A stretch of 13,090 nt of DNA from Pseudomonas sp. (GTDB lineage: Bacteria; Pseudomonadota; Gammaproteobacteria; Pseudomonadales; Pseudomonadaceae), in assembly GCA_003525045.1 (NCBI GenBank), contig DQGF01000423.1, positions 1 to 13,090 of the forward strand, read 5' to 3'. The position numbers and the translations under genes were made by a program. The notes beneath the pieces are model-generated. The model had not been told where the DNA came from and made no database searches. It saw nothing but the letters and a program-made list of their open reading frames with translations. Of this stretch, positions 7,493 through 13,090 are shown one piece after another (position 1 is the stretch's first letter; each line of letters starts with the position of its first letter).

Positions 7493-7908
7493 CCGAGCTG
7501 ACGCGGAATACGGTAGAGGTAGAACAGCACCAGGGTCGACAGCGCCAGCAACATCAGCGGCACCGCTTCAAGGCCGACGAACACCGCCAACGCACCGATC
7601 CAGGCCGGCAGGCCGGCGGCCAGGAAAGCCGTGCGACGCTTGGCGGCCAGGGCAATCCAGGCGGCGGGTTCTTCAGGGGTGTCCAGGGCTTTCTGGGTGG
7701 CGATCAGCCCGTGCTTGTAGCCACCAAAGAATTTCAGGCTGACAAACATCGAGGCCACACCAGCGATGAACAAAGGCATCGCCAGCACCGGCAGGATCGC
7801 CTCGCCCTGACCAAACACGCCGTTGATCACGAACAGTGGTACCAGGGCAAGCGCCAGGTATTGCCACCAATTGACGGACAGTCGCCGCCGTACCTGACCG
7901 CGGGTCAC
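7489..7908 (-). CDS. small four-helix membrane protein of unknown function
   Basis: 139 residues with four predicted membrane segments at about 14-32, 38-60, 93-113 and 114-133. A basic N-terminus (TRGQVRRR) and a basic, polar loop between helices 2 and 3 suggest both ends face the cytoplasm. The loop carries [25 protein letters not shown] do not recognise a functional family; similar pseudomonad proteins are sometimes labelled as transporters of the MFS, but this is far too short for one. Both ends overlap neighbours by GTGA: start GTG at 7908 within the ribA stop, stop within the btuF start. This tight coupling suggests it is made with RibA and BtuF and may act in the same membrane process, but it lacks the length and features of a BtuC permease. 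Confidence 0.8.
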   Translation of the reverse strand: MTRGQVRRRLSVNWWQYLALALVPLFVINGVFGQGEAILPVLAMPLFIAGVASMFVSLKFFGGYKHGLIATQKALDTPEEPAAWIALAAKRRTAFLAAGLPAWIGALAVFVGLEAVPLMLLALSTLVLFYLYRIPRQLG

Positions 7909-8522
7909 GCCCGGTCTACCTCACCCTGATGCTCGTTGCCCATCATGTGGTCGAGCTTGCTGGCCTTGGTGGCCAGGTAGAGTTTGTTGTGCGGATTGTG
8001 GCCGGTGTGCAGCGGTACGCGTTCGGCGACCACGATACCCATGTCGGTCAAGGCTTTGACCTTGCGTGGGTTATTGGTCATCAAACGCAGGGATTCCACG
8101 CCCAGGTGCTGCAGCATTGGCAGGCACATGGCGTAATCGCGCTGGTCGGCGGCAAAGCCCAGGCGCTCGTTGGCTTCAACGGTGTCGGCCCCGCCGTCCT
8201 GCAATTCATAGGCGCGGATCTTGTTCAGCAAGCCAATGCCACGGCCTTCCTGACGCAAGTAAAGCAACACGCCACGGCCTTCACGGGCGATGGCCTGCAA
8301 CGCGGCCTCGAGTTGCGAGCCGCAGTCGCAACGCTGGCTGAACAAGGCATCGCCCGTCAGGCATTCGGAGTGCAACCGGCCGAGTACCGGGGAGCCGTCG
8401 ATGAACTCACCCAGGCTCAGCACGACGTGCTCGCGCCCGTTCTCTTCATCGAGAAAGCCGTGCATGGTGAATTGCGCAAACGGCGTTGGCAGCTTGGAAG
8501 CGGCGACAAAAACGACAGGCAC
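7905..8522 (-). CDS. ribA: GTP cyclohydrolase II
   Basis: 205 residues from the GTG at 8522. RibA opens GTP with loss of formate and pyrophosphate, giving the pyrimidine intermediate that begins riboflavin synthesis. The zinc ligands are intact in [18 protein letters not shown] (C54, C65, C67). The motif [20 protein letters not shown] (89-108) carries the catalytic tyrosine (Y105), and [17 protein letters not shown] and [10 protein letters not shown] bind GTP. The GTG start is chosen because AGGAG lies 7 nt upstream and it gives the usual N-terminus [14 protein letters not shown]; a TTG at 8540 in the same frame has no such site. It heads the set ribA-membrane protein-btuF. It supplies the activity that the degenerate second domain of RibBA cannot. 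Confidence 0.96.
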   Translation of the reverse strand: MPVVFVAASKLPTPFAQFTMHGFLDEENGREHVVLSLGEFIDGSPVLGRLHSECLTGDALFSQRCDCGSQLEAALQAIAREGRGVLLYLRQEGRGIGLLNKIRAYELQDGGADTVEANERLGFAADQRDYAMCLPMLQHLGVESLRLMTNNPRKVKALTDMGIVVAERVPLHTGHNPHNKLYLATKASKLDHMMGNEHQGEVDRA

Positions 8523-8567
8523 CGGTGTGCTCCTGATCAATAGGTACTGGAGATTCGCAGACGCGGC

Positions 8568-8573
8568 ATTGTA
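8568..8573 (-). promoter_or_regulatory. possible -10 element for ribA
   Basis: On the minus strand TACAAT (5 of 6 to TATAAT) lies about 45 nt before the ribA GTG, in the 149-bp gap between ribA and the preceding gene. No good -35 was found at 16-18 bp, so a minimal or activator-dependent promoter is possible. Confidence 0.25.
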
Positions 8574-8618
8574 ACAGCAGGTTCCAGCAGACGCTTAGGC
8601 TGAATTATCGCGCATAAC

Positions 8619-8635
8619 GATCTAATAGTTAGATC
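8619..8635. promoter_or_regulatory. 17-bp palindrome upstream of ribA, operator candidate
   Basis: GATCTAA-TAG-TTAGATC is a perfect 7-bp inverted repeat with a 3-nt centre, in the AT-richest part of the gap. The neighbouring bases 8604-8616 (TTAT-N5-ATAA) are a second dyad. Position, about 100 bp before the ribA start, suits a regulator site. It has no T-run, so it is a poor terminator. I do not recognise the cognate regulator. Confidence 0.35.
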
Positions 8636-8652
8636 ACTGGTTTGGCGTCAAC

Positions 8653-8662
8653 CCTGTGGGAG
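8653..8662 (+). repeat. solitary REP head fragment
   Basis: CCTGTGGGAG followed by TGGCGG is the head of a REP without its palindromic tail. It lies 10 bp beyond the stop of the solute-binding protein gene on the minus strand. It is short enough to be chance, but the placement next to a stop codon matches the REPs after btuB and btuF. Confidence 0.4.
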
Positions 8663-8671
8663 TGGCGGTGT

Positions 8672-9409
8672 TCAGTTCGAGTCAAACGGATAGGGTTGTT
8701 TCCAGCGCTCGAAAATCGGTTTCAGCCGGCCACTTTCAACCAAAGTTTCCATGCGCTGGTCGAACAGCGCCATCAACGTGCGAGCCCTGGGCGTATCGGC
8801 GAAGCACAGGTACAGCGGCAATTCCGCGATGTGGGTGCGACGGAACTGCGAGGGATCCCTGGCCCGCCTGACGACGTAGTCGACCTCGGTCAGCGCATCG
8901 ATGTAAAAGTCGGCGCGGTTGTGGACCAGCATCGACAGGATTCCGGTACGCCGCATGACTTCGTTGTAGCGATGCACGTTGGGCAGATAATCCTGGTAGT
9001 CGTAACCGCGGACCCAGGCCAGGCGATAGTTGCCAAGGGTTTCCGGGGTCGGCACCGGGTTGCTGGACAGACCCAGCGCATAGATGTGATCGGTATCGAA
9101 GTTCCAGCGCGGATAGAGCAGATCGCTGGCCTCGTCATGGTAGGAGCCGACACAGGCGTCCACTTCGCCACGCTGGGCCAGGCCCATGGAGCGGATGTAG
9201 GGTTCGGTGCGGATGTCCAGTTTGACACCGGCCGGCTCGAACACTTCGCGCAACACGTCCCAGCCCAGACCGTGACCGTCAGCGGCGGTGTAGTCTTCCC
9301 ATTCCTCGCTGGCCAGATGAATCACGGACGGGGCCACCGGCGCATCCGCCGCCTGGGCGAGCGTTCCAAACATGGCGAATACCATCACTAACAACCAGCG
9401 TCGAGCCAT
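8672..9409 (-). CDS. periplasmic solute-binding protein, family 3 (amino-acid-type), orphan
   Basis: 245 residues from the ATG at 9409, which gives a proper signal peptide (MARRWLLVMVFAMFGTLAQA, cut at 20). A longer in-frame start (9526) would run into pgpA and hide the signal. The mature part looks like bacterial extracellular solute-binding family 3: IHLASEEWEDYTAADGHGLGWDVLREVFEPAGVKLDIRTEPYIRSMGLAQRGEVDACVGSY at 30-90 is the typical first lobe, and DFYIDALTEVDYVV at 168-180 matches the hinge-to-second-lobe region. The end FERWKQPYPFD is typical. It starts 22 bp after the pgpA stop, so probably belongs to the same transcript. No permease or ATPase is near, so it is either a sensor-like orphan or serves a transporter elsewhere. 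Ligand unknown. Confidence 0.85.
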   Translation of the reverse strand: MARRWLLVMVFAMFGTLAQAADAPVAPSVIHLASEEWEDYTAADGHGLGWDVLREVFEPAGVKLDIRTEPYIRSMGLAQRGEVDACVGSYHDEASDLLYPRWNFDTDHIYALGLSSNPVPTPETLGNYRLAWVRGYDYQDYLPNVHRYNEVMRRTGILSMLVHNRADFYIDALTEVDYVVRRARDPSQFRRTHIAELPLYLCFADTPRARTLMALFDQRMETLVESGRLKPIFERWKQPYPFDSN

Positions 9410-9431
9410 CCCTAGTCCCCTGTTCCGCCAC

Positions 9432-9935
9432 TCAGGCGAAAATCCATACCAGCCCCTGCATCGCCAACCACGCAAACACCCCGGCCAATACGTCGTCGAG
9501 CATGATCCCGACGCCGCCATGCACATGCCGGTCGATCCAGTGAATCGGCCACGGCTTGAGGATATCGAAGAATCGGAACACCAGGAAACCCGCCAGCAAC
9601 CAATACCAACCTTCCGGTACCAGCCACAGGGTGATCCACATCCCGACCATTTCGTCCCAGACGATGCCTTCGTGGTCGTGTACCCGCAAATCGTCGGCCA
9701 CCTTGCCGCACAGCCAGAAGCCGAACAGCATGGTGACCCCCAGCATCAGCCAGTAACCCCAGTCGGGCAGCATCTGCCATAACGGGATAAAGGGTAGCGC
9801 CACTAGCGAACCCCAGGTGCCCGGTGCTTTTGGCAGAGTGCCCGAGCCAAACCCGAACGCCAGGAAATGCCACGGATTGCGCCAGACCGAGGGCGGTACG
9901 AATTCCGCCGGGACCTGTTTGGGATGATCTGTCAC
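9432..9935 (-). CDS. pgpA: phosphatidylglycerophosphatase A
   Basis: 167 residues, standard for PgpA, an inner-membrane enzyme that removes phosphate from phosphatidylglycerol phosphate to form phosphatidylglycerol. Signatures: FGFGSGTLPKAPGTWGSL (27-44), HDHEGIVWDEMVGMWITL (87-104) with the acidic Mg-binding residues, and FRFFDILKPWPIHWIDR (120-136), GGVGIMLDDVLAG (140-152). Hydrophobic segments lie at about 45-75, 100-121 and 148-166. The GTG start at 9935 overlaps the thiL stop as GTGA and has GGGAG about 5 nt upstream. In the same frame an ATG at 10052 would add 39 residues of thiL antisense-frame junk and is rejected. The thiL-pgpA pairing is common in gamma-proteobacteria. Confidence 0.96.
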   Translation of the reverse strand: MTDHPKQVPAEFVPPSVWRNPWHFLAFGFGSGTLPKAPGTWGSLVALPFIPLWQMLPDWGYWLMLGVTMLFGFWLCGKVADDLRVHDHEGIVWDEMVGMWITLWLVPEGWYWLLAGFLVFRFFDILKPWPIHWIDRHVHGGVGIMLDDVLAGVFAWLAMQGLVWIFA

Positions 9936-10897
9936 GGTGTCTCCCGAAAATGTTGATAACCCCGGTTTTGCGGGGTGATGTCTTGTCCGTCGGCATCCAG
10001 CAGCGTCACGCCCTGCCCCGCGGTCACTCGTCCGATCACATGGATCGGCCAACCGTCGGCCATCAATAGTGGCAACTCGACGGATGGCAAGGTAAAGGCC
10101 AGCACGTAGTCGTCCCCGCCGCTCAAGGCCGCCGCTTCGGCGCCCGACTGACCGAGGAAAGCTACTAAAATCTTGGACAGCGGCAAACTGTCACGTTCAA
10201 CCTGAATGCCAACCTCCGACGCGAGGGCGATATGCCCGCAGTCGGCGAGCAGGCCGTCGGAGATGTCCAGCGCCGAGGTCGCCTTGCCACGCAATGCCAT
10301 GCCCAGCCCAAGCTGCGGTTGCGGCGACCAGTAATGCGCCAGCAGCGGATCGGCGATGGCCGATTCAGCCGTGCGCTGGCCGAGCACCAGTGGCAAGGCG
10401 CCTGCGGCATTGCCCAACTCACCGCCAACACACAACAGGTCGCCCGGCTGCGCTCCGCTACGGGTCAACGCCAAGCCACTCGGTACACGACCGAACACGG
10501 TCATGGTCAGGCTCAGTGGCCCACGGGTGGTGTCGCCGCCCACGAGCGCCACGCCACAGCGCTGCGCCATGAGGTTCAAACCACGAGCGTAGGCCTCCAG
10601 CCAGTCGGCGGTTACCGTCGGCAAGGTCAGGGCAAGGGTAAAGGCAACGGGAGTGGCGCCCATGGCAGCCAGGTCGCTGACGGCCACAGCCAGCGAGCGC
10701 TGACCGAGCAGAAAGGGGTCGCAAGGGTCTGCGAAATGCACACCGGCCACGAGCGTGTCGGTGGAAATTGCCAACTGCTCCCCGGGGGAAACAGCCAGCA
10801 AGGCGCAATCGTCGCCGATTCCCAGTGCAACGCCCTCGCCGCCTTGCGCACATGGCGCGGCGGCGAAGAAATTGCGGATCAGCTCAAACTCGCCCAT
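9932..10897 (-). CDS. thiL: thiamine-monophosphate kinase
   Basis: 321 residues. ThiL phosphorylates thiamin monophosphate with ATP to thiamin diphosphate, the last step of the pathway. Motifs in order: LGIGDDCALL (25-34), ISTDTLVAGVHF (44-55) and AVSDLAAMGA (72-81), which hold metal-binding aspartates; GGDTTRG (120-126); SALDISDGL (208-216); SGGDDYVLAF (259-268). The ATG at 10897 is chosen because AGGA lies 7-8 nt upstream and MGEFELIRNFFA is the usual N-terminus; the longer in-frame start at 10954 would translate a palindromic spacer. The ribosome-binding site is inside the outer arm of that palindrome, suggesting folding could limit translation. The stop overlaps pgpA. No TPP riboswitch signature was seen. 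Confidence 0.96.
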   Translation of the reverse strand: MGEFELIRNFFAAAPCAQGGEGVALGIGDDCALLAVSPGEQLAISTDTLVAGVHFADPCDPFLLGQRSLAVAVSDLAAMGATPVAFTLALTLPTVTADWLEAYARGLNLMAQRCGVALVGGDTTRGPLSLTMTVFGRVPSGLALTRSGAQPGDLLCVGGELGNAAGALPLVLGQRTAESAIADPLLAHYWSPQPQLGLGMALRGKATSALDISDGLLADCGHIALASEVGIQVERDSLPLSKILVAFLGQSGAEAAALSGGDDYVLAFTLPSVELPLLMADGWPIHVIGRVTAGQGVTLLDADGQDITPQNRGYQHFRETP

Positions 10898-10901
10898 TAC
10901 G

Positions 10902-10983
10902 GTGTCCTGTCTCACCAATACTGTTCCTTTTTTACCGGCGTCTGTTATCGCCAAAAAAGGAACGCATCGGCGAGACAGGACAC
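10902..10983. promoter_or_regulatory. two-tier perfect inverted repeat covering the thiL leader
   Basis: Outer arms GTGTCCTGTCTC (10902-10913) and GAGACAGGACAC (10972-10983) are exact complements over 12 bp. Inner arms GTTCCTTTTTT (10923-10933) and AAAAAAGGAAC (10953-10963) are exact over 11 bp. A further GGCG/CGCC (10937-10940, 10949-10952) closes an 8-nt loop. In the minus-strand mRNA the 3' outer arm contains AGGA, the thiL Shine-Dalgarno, 4 nt before the ATG region begins. The structure fills most of the 102-bp nusB-thiL gap. It could be a translational switch, an RNA processing site or a small palindromic insertion. It is not a standard intrinsic terminator, since no U-run follows the stem. 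Confidence 0.75.
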
Positions 10984-10989
10984 TGGATT

Positions 10990-11009
10990 CAAGCGCCGAT
11001 CAGCGCTTG
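10990..11009 (-). promoter_or_regulatory. hairpin around the nusB stop codon
   Basis: CAAGCGC (10990-10996) and GCGCTTG (11003-11009) form a 7-bp perfect inverted repeat with the nusB TGA in the 6-nt loop. No T-run follows in the minus transcript, so it is not a convincing terminator; it may slow ribosomes or degradation at the operon middle. Confidence 0.4.
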
Positions 11010-11500
11010 AACGCCTTCACTTCAGCTTCACGCAGACGCGGGGCCAGCTTGTCGAGTACACCGTTGACGAACTTGTGACCATCGGTGGAACCGAAGACTT
11101 TCGCCAGCTCGATACCTTCGTTGATCACAACGCGGTACGGCACGTCGACGCGCTTGAGCAGTTCCCAGGTCGACAGGCGCAAAACGGCCAGTTCAACCGG
11201 GTCCAGCTCTTCGATGGTGATGTCCAGGCACGGCGTCAGTGCAGCGTCGATCTCAGGCTTGTGAGCCGGAACGCCGTGCAGGATGTCGTGGAAGTAAGCG
11301 GCATCGACATCGCTGAAATCGTTATCGACCCGGAACTGCGCTTCGATCTCGTTCAGCGACTGCTTGGCCATGTGCCATTGGTACAGCGCCTGGGTCGCGA
11401 GCTGACGGGCTTCGCGACGCTTGACGCTTTTCGATGGCTTGCCGGCATCCGCAGGCTTTGGATCGCGCGGGTTGAAACGATCGCTATCGTCGCTAATCAC
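11000..11500 (-). CDS. nusB: transcription antitermination protein NusB
   Basis: 166 residues, longer than E. coli NusB (139) because of an N-terminal extension rich in charged residues ([24 protein letters not shown]) that is usual in pseudomonads. NusB with NusE (S10) binds boxA in rRNA leaders and prevents premature termination. Family marks: [17 protein letters not shown] (28-44), [18 protein letters not shown] (98-115), [34 protein letters not shown] (119-152). It begins with GTG at 11500, overlapping the ribH stop as GTGA. The ribH-nusB pair is widely conserved. Confidence 0.97.
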   Translation of the reverse strand: MISDDSDRFNPRDPKPADAGKPSKSVKRREARQLATQALYQWHMAKQSLNEIEAQFRVDNDFSDVDAAYFHDILHGVPAHKPEIDAALTPCLDITIEELDPVELAVLRLSTWELLKRVDVPYRVVINEGIELAKVFGSTDGHKFVNGVLDKLAPRLREAEVKAFKR

Positions 11501-11973
11501 TTGGCCTCCAACTGCGCCAGCAGGCTGACCATTTCCAGAGCGGACAGGGCAGCTTCAGCACCTTTGTTGCCGGCCTTGGTGCCGGAACGCTCGATGGCTT
11601 GCTCGATGGAATCAACGGTCAGTACGCCGAAAGCGACCGGTATGCCGAATTCCATGGACACCTGGGACAGGCCCTTGGTGCATTCGCCCGCCACGTATTC
11701 GAAGTGCGGAGTACCGCCACGAATGACCGCGCCCAGGGCGATGATGGCTGCGAACTCGCCCTTCTGAGCGACTTTCTGTGCAACCAGCGGGATTTCGAAG
11801 GCGCCAGGCGCACGGATGATGGTGATGTCGCTTTCGCTCACGCCATGGCGAACCAGGGCATCAACTGCACCGCTGACCAGGCTTTCAACCACGAAGCTGT
11901 TGAAACGGCCCACTACCAGAGCGTAGCGGCCTTTAGGGGCGATGAAGGTACCTTCGATGGTCTTCAGGGTCAT
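11497..11973 (-). CDS. ribH: 6,7-dimethyl-8-ribityllumazine synthase
   Basis: 158 residues, the typical length. Lumazine synthase joins 5-amino-6-ribitylaminouracil and 3,4-dihydroxy-2-butanone 4-phosphate in the penultimate step of riboflavin synthesis and usually assembles as a capsid-like or pentameric particle. The active-site segment [17 protein letters not shown] (81-97) has the catalytic His90; [16 protein letters not shown] (21-36) and [15 protein letters not shown] (52-66) are the substrate-binding segments; [15 protein letters not shown] (128-142) is the phosphate end. ATG at 11973 has AAGAGA about 8 nt upstream. DHBP made by RibBA, encoded just upstream, is its substrate. It lies 91 bp after ribBA. 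Confidence 0.97.
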   Translation of the reverse strand: MTLKTIEGTFIAPKGRYALVVGRFNSFVVESLVSGAVDALVRHGVSESDITIIRAPGAFEIPLVAQKVAQKGEFAAIIALGAVIRGGTPHFEYVAGECTKGLSQVSMEFGIPVAFGVLTVDSIEQAIERSGTKAGNKGAEAALSALEMVSLLAQLEAK

Positions 11974-11995
11974 TCGTTAGATCTCTTAAAGAGCC

Positions 11996-12018
11996 GGGAC
12001 GCGTTTTCTACGCGCCCC
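11996..12018 (-). promoter_or_regulatory. 9-bp hairpin in the ribBA-ribH gap
   Basis: On the minus strand GGGGCGCGT and ACGCGTCCC pair over 9 bp, one of them a G-U, around a 5-nt AGAAA loop. It lies 23 nt before the ribH start. No U-run follows, so this is a leader or mRNA-stability hairpin rather than a clear terminator. A second small stem (CTCTT/AAGAG) follows next to the ribH ribosome-binding site. No FMN-riboswitch signature was recognised. Confidence 0.5.
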
Positions 12019-12064
12019 TCAGTGATTTGTTAACCGCGAATTCAGGCCCGCAAACTGCCGGTCA

Positions 12065-13090
12065 TTATTCGGAGGGCACGTATTCTACAACTTCCAGATC
12101 GAAACCGGATATCGCATTAAATTTCATCGGTGCACTCATCAGGCGCATTTTGCGCACGCCCAGGTCCCGAAGGATCTGCGAACCGGCACCGACGATGCTG
12201 TAGGTGGTCGGTTTTTTCGTCGGTGCGTGCTCCGCGGTTTCACGGATGTGCGCCAGCAACACGTCGCCATCGAGCGGGTGACCGAGCAACAGCACCACGC
12301 CGCTGCCGGCCTCGGCGACCGCAGCCATGGCGGCGCGCAGGCTCCAGCGGCCGGGCTGCTTGACCATCAACAGATCGCGCAGCGGGTCCATGTTGTGCAC
12401 CCGAACCAGGGTCGGCTCGTCGGCGCACACGGTGCCCAGGGTCAGGGCCATGTGCACGTCGCCTTCCACGGAATCACGATAGGTCACCAGGTTGAATTGG
12501 CCCAGTTCGCTGTCCAGGGGCTGCTCGGCAATCCGCTGAACGGTACGTTCGTGGATCATCCGGTAGTGAATCAGGTCGGCGATGGTGCCGATCTTGATGT
12601 TGTGTTCGGCGGCGAAGGTTTCCAGTTCGGCGCGACGGGACATGGTGCCGTCGTCGTTCATCACTTCGCAGATCACCCCGCTCGGCTCGAAACCGGCCAT
12701 GCGCGCCAGGTCGCAGGCGGCCTCGGTGTGGCCGGCACGGGCCAGGGTGCCGCCGGCCTGAGCCATCAACGGGAAGATGTGGCCTGGGCTGACGATGTCT
12801 TCAGCCTTGGCCTCTTTCGCCGCAGCGGCCTGCACGGTACGCGCACGGTCAGCAGCGGAGATGCCGGTGGTCACGCCGGTGGCCGCTTCAATGGACACGG
12901 TGAACTTGGTGCCGAAGCCGGAACCGTTGCGCGGCGCCATCAATGGCAGCTTCAGCAGTTCGCAGCGCTCGCGGCTCATCGGCATGCAGATCAGGCCACG
13001 GGCGTGCTTGGCCATGAAGTTGATGTGTTCAGGCTGGCAGCACTCGGCGGCCATGATCAGGTCGCCTTCGTTCTCGCGGTCCTCGTCGTC
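12065..13090 (-). CDS. ribBA: bifunctional-type DHBP synthase / GTP cyclohydrolase II-like protein, 5' end outside window
   Basis: About 341 codons are visible; the start lies beyond the right edge, probably some 20 residues more. The N-terminal half is 3,4-dihydroxy-2-butanone 4-phosphate synthase, which converts ribulose 5-phosphate to DHBP plus formate: DDEDRENEGDLIMAAE (at 13090-13043) is the metal-binding acidic motif, followed by HARGLICMPMS, TKFTVSIEAATGVTTGISAADRART and HIFPLMAQAGGTLARAGHTEAACDLARMAG. The C-terminal half, from about FNLVTYRDSVEG, has the GTP cyclohydrolase II fold but lacks the CxxxxxxxxxxCxC zinc cysteines and the [10 protein letters not shown] motif, so it is not expected to act on GTP; the separate RibA does this. 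It is the first visible gene of the minus-strand run ribBA-ribH-nusB-thiL-pgpA. Confidence 0.95.
   Translation of the reverse strand, partial: DDEDRENEGDLIMAAECCQPEHINFMAKHARGLICMPMSRERCELLKLPLMAPRNGSGFGTKFTVSIEAATGVTTGISAADRARTVQAAAAKEAKAEDIVSPGHIFPLMAQAGGTLARAGHTEAACDLARMAGFEPSGVICEVMNDDGTMSRRAELETFAAEHNIKIGTIADLIHYRMIHERTVQRIAEQPLDSELGQFNLVTYRDSVEGDVHMALTLGTVCADEPTLVRVHNMDPLRDLLMVKQPGRWSLRAAMAAVAEAGSGVVLLLGHPLDGDVLLAHIRETAEHAPTKKPTTYSIVGAGSQILRDLGVRKMRLMSAPMKFNAISGFDLEVVEYVPSE

Noticed and set aside
7929..8543. 204-codon open frame on the plus strand
   Set aside because: Antisense to ribA, which has intact zinc ligands and catalytic motifs.
9410..9526. 39-codon N-terminal extension of the solute-binding protein
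   Set aside because: It would overlap pgpA by nearly 100 bp and place the clear signal peptide in the middle of the protein.
10898..10954. 19-codon N-terminal extension of thiL
   Set aside because: It would translate half of the palindromic leader, and the Shine-Dalgarno lies next to the internal ATG at 10897.
10232..11767. 511-codon open frame on the plus strand
   Set aside because: Antisense across thiL, nusB and ribH, which all have strong family motifs; the translated product resembles no protein family.
11974..12064. FMN riboswitch before ribH
   Set aside because: The gap is only 91 bp and shows a simple hairpin, not the multi-branched RFN element or its conserved segments.

Overview
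The window is ordinary chromosomal DNA from a fluorescent-group Pseudomonas. The evidence is protein sequence that reads as pseudomonad throughout, moderately high GC, GTG starts, and REP palindromes of the GTGGGAGC...GCGAAG type that are abundant in that group. No phage, plasmid, IS, tRNA, rRNA or CRISPR was seen.

Layout. Plus strand, 1-6386: a stand-alone Fic-family AMP-transferase (4-1149), then the isoprenoid-precursor cluster xseB-ispA-dxs (1258-4375), then a TonB-dependent receptor of the BtuB type (4503-6386) separated from dxs by a REP doublet. Positions 6387-6688 are a convergent intergenic region packed with REP elements and with duplicated gene tails. Minus strand, 6689-8522: ribA, a small four-helix membrane protein and a periplasmic cobalamin-binding protein (btuF), coupled by GTGA stop/start overlaps. 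Minus strand, 8672-13090: ribBA (cut by the right edge), ribH, nusB, thiL, pgpA and an orphan periplasmic solute-binding protein, probably one long operon.

How the genes work together. RibBA (DHBP synthase), RibA (GTP cyclohydrolase II) and RibH (lumazine synthase) supply three steps of riboflavin synthesis; the GTP cyclohydrolase half of RibBA lacks the zinc cysteines that the separate RibA has. IspA and Dxs act in isoprenoid synthesis (Dxs also supplies DXP for thiamin) and ThiL makes thiamin diphosphate, the cofactor of Dxs. BtuB and BtuF face each other and would carry vitamin B12 across the outer membrane and periplasm; no BtuC permease or BtuD ATPase lies in the window.

Most worth a second look: (1) both convergent genes have a near-copy of their own 3' end, stop codon included, lying beyond the real stop and embedded among REPs; (2) an 82-bp two-tier perfect inverted repeat between nusB and thiL whose outer arm contains the thiL ribosome-binding site; (3) absence of a recognisable B12 riboswitch before btuB, where a REP doublet occupies the leader. 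I found no convincing new multi-gene system; most genes are conserved housekeeping genes.
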